DNA from: Anaerolineales bacterium
GTDB lineage: Bacteria; Chloroflexota; Anaerolineae; Anaerolineales; E44-bin32
Length of the DNA stretch: 9,983 nt
Direction of reading: 5' to 3'
NCBI GenBank assembly: GCA_011772595.1
Contig: WVZH01000544.1
Location: 6,958 to 16,940, forward strand
The translations under genes were made by a program, and so were the position numbers. This document shows, one piece after another, positions 1 through 6,190 of this stretch (its first letter is position 1; each line of letters opens with the position of its first letter). Under the pieces are notes generated by a model. The model had not been told where the DNA came from. It saw nothing but the letters and a program-made list of their open reading frames with translations, and made no database searches.

Positions 1-1191
1 CCCGGGGCCTGGATAAGCGAAGCCTTGTTCACCCTGGTCTATCAGCGTCTTATCCGGCGACGCGAGGAGCCGTCTGCGCCTACCTTTTTGATGGGGTTTG
101 ACAGTATCCCCATGCAGGCTGAAAAGTCACTCTACGATTTAGCCGTGTGGGCACGAGCGCGTGACGACCTCGCCGCATACTTGAATAACACGCCTACACA
201 GCAACTGGCAGAGCAAGTTAAAAACGGCAAGGCGCCCTCTGGAGTGAGCGCCGAGGATTGGCGGGAATGGGTGGATCGGTTCCAGGCTCACATACGTCAA
301 TTTGGGCATACGATCTACAATCTTGATTTTGCTAACCCGGTGCCCAGCGATGATCCGGCACCGCTTATCGATACATGCAGAATGTTCATCAAGGGCCAAG
401 GCACCAACCCGCATGCACGACAAACTGCGGCAGGCGAGAAGCGCGAACTGGCGACCGATGCCATGTTACAAAGATTGAAAGGGTGGCGATTGAGGTTGTT
501 CCGCAAGCTCCTGGCGACCGCGCAACGCTTTGCGCCCCTCCGTGAGGATGGGCTGGCGGATATCGGCTTGGGTTACCCGCTGTTACGACAGATGTTCCTC
601 GAGATTGGCAATCGTTTTGTCGCCGCTGGGGCGCTTAACGATCCAGATGATATCTTCTGGCTGAAGCAGGATGAAATCGGGCAGGCAGCATTGAGGATTG
701 CTGAAAATGAGCCACTGAGTTCATTCTCCACGACCGTCTCCCAGCGGAAGGCCGCATGGCAGGCAGCAAAGAAGGTCACACCACCGGTGATGCTTCCTGA
801 TCTCAAATTCGTGAGAAAGATGAGGGCGGGGAGATCGAGAAGAGGCGATAGTGCTCTCAAAGGTGTCGCCGCCAGTCCTGGTCGTGTAACAGCCCCGGCT
901 CGTGTCTTGAGGGGTCCAGAGGATTTTGCCCGCATGAAGGCAGGGGATGTGCTCGTGGCCTCAATCACCACACCGGCGTGGACGCCATTGTTTGCGCGTG
1001 CTGCAGCGATTGTCACCGATGTGGGTGGACCGCTCAGCCACGGGTCGATCGTAGCTCGAGAGTACGGCATACCGGCCGTGCTGGGCACGGACGACGCGAC
1101 CCATCGGATTCGGGATGGTCAGGTCATTACGGTCGATGGGAGTGCGGGTAGGGTGTTTTTGTCGATGAGCGAGGGGTTGATTACTGGGTAA
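1..1191 (+). CDS. PEP-utilising enzyme, rifampicin phosphotransferase-like, C-terminal part (5' partial)
   Basis: The frame is open from base 1 to TAA at 1189-1191 (396 residues visible), so the true start lies upstream. The last ~100 residues form a swivelling phosphohistidine domain: GVAASPGRVTAPARVL opens it, then DVGGPLSHGSIVAREYGIPA carries the catalytic His at visible residue 347 (codon 1039-1041). Residues ~190-220 (LEIGNRFVAAGALNDPDDIF) match the linker before this domain in rifampicin phosphotransferases and short PEP synthase-like proteins. In this fold ATP phosphorylates the His and the phosphate moves to or from a small substrate; the ATP-grasp domain would lie upstream, outside the window. 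The protein ends just after the His domain, with no PEP-binding TIM barrel, so it is not a standard PpsA or PpdK. The substrate cannot be inferred; rifampicin is only the best-studied member's substrate. Domain call sure, exact function not. Confidence 0.85.
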   Translation, partial: PGAWISEALFTLVYQRLIRRREEPSAPTFLMGFDSIPMQAEKSLYDLAVWARARDDLAAYLNNTPTQQLAEQVKNGKAPSGVSAEDWREWVDRFQAHIRQFGHTIYNLDFANPVPSDDPAPLIDTCRMFIKGQGTNPHARQTAAGEKRELATDAMLQRLKGWRLRLFRKLLATAQRFAPLREDGLADIGLGYPLLRQMFLEIGNRFVAAGALNDPDDIFWLKQDEIGQAALRIAENEPLSSFSTTVSQRKAAWQAAKKVTPPVMLPDLKFVRKMRAGRSRRGDSALKGVAASPGRVTAPARVLRGPEDFARMKAGDVLVASITTPAWTPLFARAAAIVTDVGGPLSHGSIVAREYGIPAVLGTDDATHRIRDGQVITVDGSAGRVFLSMSEGLITG

Positions 1192-1219
1192 TCTTCTTAG
1201 TGACCCGCGACCTGCATGG

Positions 1220-1248
1220 AAAAGCGCCTGCGAGGGCGTTTTTCTTTT
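1220..1248 (+). terminator. Intrinsic terminator after the PEP-utilising enzyme
   Basis: Left arm AAAAGCGCC (1220-1228), loop TGCGAG (1229-1234), right arm GGCGTTTTT (1235-1243). This gives a 9-bp stem with one G-T pair, and the T-rich right arm continues as CTTTT. It lies 28 bases after the stop codon, the usual place for a Rho-independent terminator. Confidence 0.75.
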
Positions 1249-1307
1249 GGTTGTGGGTGGGGTACTCCTAAAGGATTCGGTCTCATAACCTGGGGGTAGA
1301 GGATTAC

Positions 1308-1348
1308 AAGCACCTCCCTGCAAGCATTGAACTCGCGGGGAGGCGCTT
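1308..1348 (-). terminator. Hairpin downstream of the 903-residue surface protein gene
   Basis: Arms 1308-1320 (AAGCACCTCCCTG) and 1336-1348 (CGGGGAGGCGCTT) pair over 13 positions with one mismatch and one G-T pair, around a 15-base loop. The hairpin starts 25 bases past the minus-strand stop codon at 1373-1375. No T-run follows on the minus strand, so a classical intrinsic terminator is not certain; it may act as a 3' mRNA stabilising stem or as a weak terminator. Confidence 0.45.
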
Positions 1349-1372
1349 GAATAACGGCTTCATATGCAAGTT

Positions 1373-4084
1373 TCAATCCTCCGGGCACTTGCAACTTGGG
1401 GCTACACCCACGATCCATTCCCCACCAGCTGCGATGCAGCTCTCCTCATCCAAGTCCTGCTGACAGGCAGGCTCCCTTGGTGCTTCTGGAGGGTCGATGA
1501 TCTCTACGTCACATGTCCCGAACGGATTCTCGGGCCCGTCCAGCAAACCCAGCCAGATCCAGCATTGTTTCCGGCCCTCGAACTCGAATAGGCCGTGCGT
1601 GTATTCGGGATTCAACGCCACCAGCGCGGCTTCTTCCCCTTGCATCAAGATCTCGACTTGGTCCGACTCGGCGTAATCGCTGCGGCGGCAGTTGGCGTTA
1701 ACGGCCGCTTGGTAGATGCATCTTTCGATCTCAACCTCGACGTGTGTGATGCAACGGCAGTTCTCGCAGACCTGACCCGACAGACAATACGACAGATCGT
1801 CACCATCGCACTGCTCCCACTCGTCTACGATTCCATCTCCGCACGTCTCAACCACTGTGATGCAGCGGCAATTCTGACAGACTTGGCCCGAGAGACAAAA
1901 CGACAGATCGTCGCCATCGCATTGTTCGCCTTCGTCTCTGATTCCATTTCCACAGATGCCCTCCATCGTAACGCAACGGCAGTTCAGGCAAACCTGATCC
2001 GAGCGGCACATGGAAAGATCGTCCCCATCACATTGTTCTCCCTCGTCTACGCTCCCGTTTCCACATAGTTCCACCATGGTGATACAGCGGCAGTTCTCGC
2101 AAACCTGGCCCGACAGGCAAAAGGACAGATCGTCACCGTCGCACTGCTCCTCTCCATCCCTGTCCCCGTCGCCACAGATGGGGGCCTCTACGACCGTCAC
2201 ACAGCGGCAGTTTTTACATACCTGGTCCGAGCGACAAAACGAGAGATCATCGCCATCGCATTGCTCGCCGGCATTGACCACCCCGTCGCCGCAGGTGGAC
2301 CTGGGTACGAAGTCCGCCTCCACGAAGGGTAATGCCGTAACGAGCACCATAAAAAGCGCGCCACCGCCGAACGCAATGAATGGTACGCTCCACCCGGGCA
2401 TCGCAGGACGCCTGCGTCGTACAATCCAGACGATTGCCGCAAAGACGATGATGATAAAGACCCATATAGGGTAGAGGAAGAGCGGTCCAATGTAGAGGCA
2501 GTTCATATTAATGTTGAAGGAGAATTCGGATGTATTGCCTGCGGCATCGGTTACGGTGGCTGTTACAGGGTCGCAGAACCCGAGTCCGTTGACGGGGATG
2601 CTGAAGGAACCGTTTGAGGAGGCATAACCGTTGTTTAGATACTCCTTCCCTTCACCGTACCCAGTGGGATCGGGGTCGGCAAGGAAGACCTCGACCAGGC
2701 AGTTCGGACAGGCTGTGCCTTTGATTGTCACCCCCAGGGTCGAGGAAAGTAGTGGGTACTCGACTCCCTGGTTGTATCCCCATGCCGTTCTAATGCCAAG
2801 ATCATCGTTCGCATAGATGCTGTTCTGTGTGATTGTATTCTCGAGAATATTGTCAACATAGACCCCGGACTGCTCATTCATGGCGATCGTGTTCTTAGCG
2901 ATGACGTTGCCTCCACCATAATCATTAATATAGATCCCATTGCCTAAGTTTCCCATAATCAGGTTGCCCAATCCCGGTAAAATCCCCCCGATAAGCTTGG
3001 GACCACCTTCACATTCGATCCCCTCACCCCCATTTGGTATGAGATAGTTGCCGCTTATATCGGTGCCGATCTTGTTGCCTTGGATTACATGGTTGCCATC
3101 ACCCGAGATCCAAATGCCGTGATGGTCGTTTCCGGATATCAGGTTTCCCTGACCTGGAGACCCGCCTCCGATCTGGTGGTCCATTCCGAAGGATTCGATC
3201 CCAGTTCCGTTTGGCAATGCACTGGTACCGGTTGAATCAACGCCGATGAAGTTACCATAGATCGTGTTATTGTCGGAAGACATGTAGATGCCTGCCCTCT
3301 CATTTGCGGAGATCAGATTGCCATCCCCGCTGGCGTCTCCGCCTACCAATGTTCCGTCAGCACCGTTCATAAGGCGAATTCCGATGTGGTTCCGAACGGC
3401 CGTGATCCCGTCCTGGGCCGGGCCAATCGTGTTGCCCTGGATCAAGCAGTTGGGGTGATCGGCGTAAATTCCCATACTGTTCCCGGAAATTACGTTGTCG
3501 ATCACGCTGTTCCCAGGACCCTGAATACGAACACCCGTGCTGTTTAACCAGGCGCCCGACCCAATGACGTTATCCACGATTAAATTGTCGGCGCCGTGGA
3601 TGACGATAGCCCCACCTAGCCAATTGTGATAAGCATAAGGATCATTGGAAAGCCAGACGCCAAAGCCGACCAGGCCCAAGCCACGAACGGTGTTTCCATT
3701 TGATTCGATCGATATACCCACTTCGATGATCTCGATCGCCTTGTGAAGGTAGATCACGGGTGAGCCGGCATAATCCGGCTCGCTGGTGCCATCGATGATG
3801 GTGCCATCATCCTGGAGTGCTGGAAGAGGGGAGTTCAACTGAATCGTCACTTGGGATGATCCAGGTATATTGAAATGGATTTTATCCGGACCTGCACCCA
3901 TATTTGTCGCGTTGATGGCCTCTCGCAAGGAGCAGTGTGAGACATCACACACACCGTCATCTAGATCATCATTGGTGTTTACGACGAAGATGCTGGCCTC
4001 CACAGACGCTGGGAATGCAAGCAATCCCAATATCCCCAGGAATAGCGAAGCAAGGAGCACTTTCCGACTCGGATGGTGTTTCAT
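1373..4084 (-). CDS. Secreted CSLREA/parallel beta-helix surface protein with six-Cys repeats and SH3-like C-terminus (903 aa)
   Basis: A signal peptide (residues 1-30, ending VEA-S) precedes VNTNDD...CSLREAINATN, with the CSLREA motif at 51-56. Residues ~90-430 are right-handed parallel beta-helix rungs of the NosD/PbH1 kind (GNLISGNDHHGIWISGDGN and similar N-x-I-x-x-N turns). An Ig-like segment (~440-525) follows. Two hydrophobic helices (~532-555 and ~565-590) flank RRRR (556-559), which predicts a membrane hairpin with both large ends outside. Five six-Cys repeats (598-784) follow. An SH3-like domain (~787-850: NANCR...CWIWLGLLDG) and a Cys-rich tail (874-900) end the protein. Start: ATG at 4082-4084 has a good ribosome binding site 5 bases upstream. 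The role is probably envelope-exposed binding or adhesion; no catalytic residues are evident. It is transcribed away from the TetR operon. Membrane helices in the middle, with extracellular modules on both sides, are unusual for a CSLREA protein. Confidence 0.85.
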   Translation of the reverse strand: MKHHPSRKVLLASLFLGILGLLAFPASVEASIFVVNTNDDLDDGVCDVSHCSLREAINATNMGAGPDKIHFNIPGSSQVTIQLNSPLPALQDDGTIIDGTSEPDYAGSPVIYLHKAIEIIEVGISIESNGNTVRGLGLVGFGVWLSNDPYAYHNWLGGAIVIHGADNLIVDNVIGSGAWLNSTGVRIQGPGNSVIDNVISGNSMGIYADHPNCLIQGNTIGPAQDGITAVRNHIGIRLMNGADGTLVGGDASGDGNLISANERAGIYMSSDNNTIYGNFIGVDSTGTSALPNGTGIESFGMDHQIGGGSPGQGNLISGNDHHGIWISGDGNHVIQGNKIGTDISGNYLIPNGGEGIECEGGPKLIGGILPGLGNLIMGNLGNGIYINDYGGGNVIAKNTIAMNEQSGVYVDNILENTITQNSIYANDDLGIRTAWGYNQGVEYPLLSSTLGVTIKGTACPNCLVEVFLADPDPTGYGEGKEYLNNGYASSNGSFSIPVNGLGFCDPVTATVTDAAGNTSEFSFNINMNCLYIGPLFLYPIWVFIIIVFAAIVWIVRRRRPAMPGWSVPFIAFGGGALFMVLVTALPFVEADFVPRSTCGDGVVNAGEQCDGDDLSFCRSDQVCKNCRCVTVVEAPICGDGDRDGEEQCDGDDLSFCLSGQVCENCRCITMVELCGNGSVDEGEQCDGDDLSMCRSDQVCLNCRCVTMEGICGNGIRDEGEQCDGDDLSFCLSGQVCQNCRCITVVETCGDGIVDEWEQCDGDDLSYCLSGQVCENCRCITHVEVEIERCIYQAAVNANCRRSDYAESDQVEILMQGEEAALVALNPEYTHGLFEFEGRKQCWIWLGLLDGPENPFGTCDVEIIDPPEAPREPACQQDLDEESCIAAGGEWIVGVAPSCKCPED
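1733..2293 (-). repeat. Five tandem cysteine-rich repeats (37-39 codons each) inside the 903-aa protein
   Basis: The units are residues 598-636, 637-673, 674-710, 711-747 and 748-784 of the encoded protein; the first is 39 codons and the others 37 (111 bp). The shared pattern is C-G-[DN]-G-x5-EQCDGDDLS-x-C-x5-VC-x-NCRC-[IV]-T, with six Cys per unit. It resembles the Myxococcus-type cysteine-rich repeat (CGDGxxxxxEQCD), but the DGDDLS core and the compact VCxNCRC end differ from the usual DDGN...GDGC form. Near identity of the units suggests recent unit duplication. The six Cys probably form disulfides outside the cell, and the acidic DGDD core could bind a divalent metal; that last point is inference. 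Confidence 0.9.
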
Positions 4085-4089
4085 CGAAG

Positions 4090-4098
4090 CCCTTCCTT
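4090..4098 (-). promoter_or_regulatory. Ribosome binding site of the 903-aa gene
   Basis: The minus strand reads AAAGGAAGGGCTTCG directly before ATG at 4084. The GGAAGGG core sits 5 bases from the start codon, which fixes the start at the signal peptide Met. Confidence 0.7.
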
Positions 4099-4183
4099 TT
4101 TGTGGGTTACATTATCTGCGGACATCATTTCAAGGCGAGCCTCACTGCACGATCGGTGAGATTCGCTTCATCCTCCCCAACGG

Positions 4184-4206
4184 ATTATAGATGTCCTTTG
4201 TGACAT
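4184..4206 (-). promoter_or_regulatory. Candidate -10 box with adjacent inverted repeat, upstream of the 903-aa gene
   Basis: The minus strand carries a perfect TATAAT at 4189-4184, about 100 bases upstream of the 903-aa start codon. No good -35 box is found at 16-18 bp. Immediately upstream (4191-4206) is ATGTC-N6-GACAT, a 5-bp-arm inverted repeat that an activator or repressor could use. This is suggestive only. Confidence 0.3.
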
Positions 4207-4405
4207 AGGCTACATGCCAAACTGGAGACCGAGTGCGCCAAAGCGATCTGATCCCCAGCCGTTTTCCTACGAAGAAACCACAATGCGGTCAGGGTGGGTG
4301 GTGATCATAGATGGACGCGTGCTCCAGATCCTTGCGATCCGCGCGTGTGTAGCTCTTGTGATCTTTTGAGTTGAAGGTTAGATGTTCTACGTGCGCATTT
4401 CTGGC

Positions 4406-4434
4406 TTGACACCAATACAAATCTATGCAATAAT
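4406..4434 (+). promoter_or_regulatory. Sigma-70-type promoter of the tetR-led operon
   Basis: TTGACA (4406-4411, perfect -35 consensus), a 17-bp spacer, then AATAAT (4429-4434, one mismatch from TATAAT). Transcription would start near 4441, giving a leader of about 35 bases before ATG at 4476. The -10 box lies inside the left arm of the palindrome at 4429-4460, so a protein bound there would block RNA polymerase. The reading that this promoter drives all four downstream genes rests on their tight spacing. Confidence 0.8.
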
Positions 4435-4460
4435 ATGGGTGACCACCCACCCATATTATT
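4429..4460. promoter_or_regulatory. Palindromic operator, probable TetR autoregulatory site
   Basis: Perfect 13-bp arms AATAATATGGGTG (4429-4441) and CACCCATATTATT (4448-4460) surround the spacer ACCACC. A second, nested register exists: TGGGTG-AC-CACCCA (4436-4449). The site covers the -10 box and predicted transcription start and ends 15 bases before the tetR start codon. TetR-family dimers normally bind palindromes of this size overlapping their own promoter. Assigning this site to the adjacent regulator is inference from position. Confidence 0.8.
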
Positions 4461-4475
4461 AAAGGATGGAGGACG

Positions 4476-5075
4476 ATGCCACGCTATAAAGAGAGTGAAC
4501 GCGCACAAGTCAAAGCTGAAACTCGTCAGTTGTTGCTCGAGGCAGCCACGGAAGCGTTTGCCCGCCAGGGCTATGAAAAGGCGAACATCAATCAAATCTC
4601 CAGGGCCGCCGGGTTTGCCAAAGGGACAATCTACAACTATTTCGAAAGCAAACGGGCGCTCATGCAGGCGTTGATCCATGAAACCGCTCAGGCGCACCTC
4701 GAATACATCGCTCCACGCGTTCTGCATGAGGAGGACGCTGAAACCCGATTGAAGCGCTTCTTTGATGCAGGGTGGTCGGTTGTGTCGGAATATCTGCCTC
4801 AATTTCGCCTGCTGGTTAACACTCTCTATGGCGCCGATGAGGAGTTGAAGGTCATGCTTTGGCAGGTTTATCAGCCGATGCACCAATTGATCCACAAAGA
4901 CATACTTGACCTTGGCATCGAACAGGGTGTGTTCCGAGCGCATGATTCAAATGCCACCACTGGATTGATCATGAGTCTTTATCTCGGGATTGCCTCCCAA
5001 GCCGATGACGAAGGGAAGATCTGGCTGGATTCCAGTCAAGTCGCCGATTTTGTCCTGAACGCGCTCCGTGAGTAG
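4476..5075 (+). CDS. TetR/AcrR-family transcriptional regulator
   Basis: The 199-residue length is typical of the family. The N-terminal DNA-binding domain spans residues ~14-60, with the helix-turn-helix INQISRAAGFAKGTIYNYFE at 39-58, ending in the family signature G-T-I-Y-N-Y-F-x-S-K. The C-terminal half (~80-199) is the helical ligand-binding and dimerisation domain, whose sequence does not reveal the ligand. The start ATG at 4476 follows AAAGGATGGAGG: the GGAGG at 4468-4472 is only 3 bases away, while AAAGGA at 4461-4466 sits at 9 bases. It probably represses its own promoter through the palindrome at 4429-4460, and so would control the three downstream genes, the first of which starts 6 bases after its stop. 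The inducer may be a small electrophile, lipid or redox-active compound, but nothing in the sequence proves this. Confidence 0.9.
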   Translation: MPRYKESERAQVKAETRQLLLEAATEAFARQGYEKANINQISRAAGFAKGTIYNYFESKRALMQALIHETAQAHLEYIAPRVLHEEDAETRLKRFFDAGWSVVSEYLPQFRLLVNTLYGADEELKVMLWQVYQPMHQLIHKDILDLGIEQGVFRAHDSNATTGLIMSLYLGIASQADDEGKIWLDSSQVADFVLNALRE

Positions 5076-5081
5076 GTTTCG

Positions 5082-5693
5082 ATGATGAGAAGAAAGGATG
5101 TAGGTAAGATGTCATTGCGATTGGGGATTTGTGCAGTGCTAATCGTACTCGTAGGGGTTCCGCTGTATGCTTTTCCGGCCACTCTATCCTTGCCGCCTGG
5201 ACCGCGACCTGGCCTAGACAGGATGACAATTTCACAGGCAGCGGGGCAGTTACGCACATCAGGCAAGGCAGATATGGCATTGGTGGAAGCGGCGCGTGTG
5301 CTGGTGGAAAGCAGAATGGTTTACAGCCGGCGCAACAGCTTCGACAGCTACGGCACAGCCTTCGAAAGGGGCTATGGATACTGTTCACAGCATGCCAATG
5401 CGCTGGCTGATTTGCTCACCCAATTGGATTTCGATGCAAAAGTCGTTCACGCCTTTCGCAACCGATTCCCAGACGGCACCGTGACCTCACACGCATGGGT
5501 ACAGGTCCTCGTCGATGATGAGATCCGTTACGTCGATTCGCTCTTCTATGATGCCAGTGTAGCTGAGATTACCTTTGTTCCGCTGTCCGAGGTGCAGGAG
5601 GTATCAGTCGCATTGAGGTTGTTGGAGTCTTGGGGTGCACCCTCAGTCAACGCGCATCGCTTCTACCTAACAGGAAAGGATCAAGACTGGTGA
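5082..5693 (+). CDS. Exported transglutaminase-like (papain-fold) protein
   Basis: The protein has 203 residues from ATG 5082, or 194 from the in-frame ATG 5109. A charged N-terminus (MMRRKDVGK) and a hydrophobic stretch (SLRLGICAVLIVLVGVPLYA) make a signal peptide or signal anchor, so it acts outside the membrane. The transglutaminase-like core contains a Cys-His-Asp triad: GYGYCSQHANALADLL (Cys101), SHAWVQVLVDD (His137) and RYVDSLFYD (Asp152). This bacterial superfamily contains mostly proteases, peptidases and amide-bond enzymes; the substrate here is unknown. The domain is short and has no extra modules. The first start is chosen because it lies 6 bases after the tetR stop; its Shine-Dalgarno is weak, and 5109 has AGAAAGGA about 11 bases upstream, so the start is open. 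The stop overlaps the next start (GTGA). An exported thiol enzyme beside two cytoplasmic electron carriers is odd. Confidence 0.8.
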   Translation: MMRRKDVGKMSLRLGICAVLIVLVGVPLYAFPATLSLPPGPRPGLDRMTISQAAGQLRTSGKADMALVEAARVLVESRMVYSRRNSFDSYGTAFERGYGYCSQHANALADLLTQLDFDAKVVHAFRNRFPDGTVTSHAWVQVLVDDEIRYVDSLFYDASVAEITFVPLSEVQEVSVALRLLESWGAPSVNAHRFYLTGKDQDW

Positions 5694-6187
5694 ATACTTT
5701 GGTTGTCTACTTTTCTAAGTTCGGTCATACACAAAAGGTGGCCGAAACCATCGCTGAGGAGATCGAATCCGTTGGTCCCGTTCGATTGCTCAGCTCCGAT
5801 CAAATCATGGCTTCGGACCTGGAGAACGTTGACTTGTTGGTGATGGGAAGCCCAACCCATCGAATGAACTTGCCTGAGGCAGTTCGCCCCGTTTTCGAAA
5901 GGTTACCCAAGCGTATACTGCGAGGCAAACCTGTCGCCGTCTTCGACACATCTTACAAGATGTCTCCGATCCTTGAGCGTTTCACGGCAGCCAAGAAGCT
6001 GGCCCAAAAGCTGCGCAAGTTGGGGGGCAAACGGATCGTCCCCCCCGAGACCTTCTACGTCGAGGGGAGAGAAGGTCCCCTATATGACGGCGAGATCGAA
6101 AGGGCTAGGGAATGGTCGCGCATCATCCTTGAGAGGCTGGATGGCAAGGGAGAACTCCTTCTTAACCGAAATCTTCGTAATAGGTGA
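5690..6187 (+). CDS. Flavodoxin-family protein
   Basis: The start is GTG at 5690, overlapping the previous stop (GTGA, 4 bp), with AGGAAAGGA about 9 bases upstream; this gives 165 residues, the normal size for a short-chain flavodoxin. The N-terminal strand and phosphate-binding loop read TLVVYFSKFGHTQKVAETI (residues 3-21; the SKFGHT loop takes the place of the classical T-x-T-G-x-T). The second FMN-contact loop is MGSPTHRMNLPEAVR (~52-66), followed by PVAVFDTS (~82-89). A longer upstream frame starting at 5630 exists, but it would overlap the preceding gene by 64 bases and adds a non-conserved N-terminus. It is probably a soluble FMN one- or two-electron carrier; the 4Fe-4S protein 3 bases downstream is the natural partner. 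The domain pair resembles the single-chain flavodoxin-ferredoxin (EFR1-type) proteins, here as two genes. Confidence 0.88.
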   Translation: MNTLVVYFSKFGHTQKVAETIAEEIESVGPVRLLSSDQIMASDLENVDLLVMGSPTHRMNLPEAVRPVFERLPKRILRGKPVAVFDTSYKMSPILERFTAAKKLAQKLRKLGGKRIVPPETFYVEGREGPLYDGEIERAREWSRIILERLDGKGELLLNRNLRNR

Positions 6188-6190
6188 TCT

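Larger units (their letters stand above)
4085..4405. other. Divergent intergenic region upstream of the TetR promoter
   Basis: No convincing gene is present; the open frames here are antisense extensions of the neighbouring genes. It holds the ribosome binding site and -10 candidate of the minus-strand surface protein. GGGTGGGTGGT at 4292-4302 repeats, in inverse orientation, the 11 bases at 4442-4452 inside the TetR palindrome. The remainder shows nothing I recognise. Confidence 0.6.

Noticed and set aside
1733..2293. Regular repeats as a CRISPR array
   Set aside because: The period of 111 bp (117 bp for the first unit) is wholly coding and keeps one frame, with conserved cysteines; there are no short repeat/unique spacer units.
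1595..2474. Two long plus-strand open frames (157 and 154 codons) opposite the surface protein gene
   Set aside because: They are antisense to the six-Cys repeats; the 111-bp repeat period, a multiple of three, keeps the opposite frames open, and their translations are themselves repetitive mirrors with no independent domain.
4305..4943. Minus-strand frame of 212 codons
   Set aside because: It is antisense to the TetR gene, whose helix-turn-helix and length are clear; the minus-strand product has no recognisable domain.
5630..5689. Longer start for the flavodoxin (20 extra codons)
   Set aside because: It would overlap the transglutaminase-like gene by 64 bases; GTG at 5690 has a good ribosome binding site, a GTGA coupling overlap, and begins exactly at the first flavodoxin strand.
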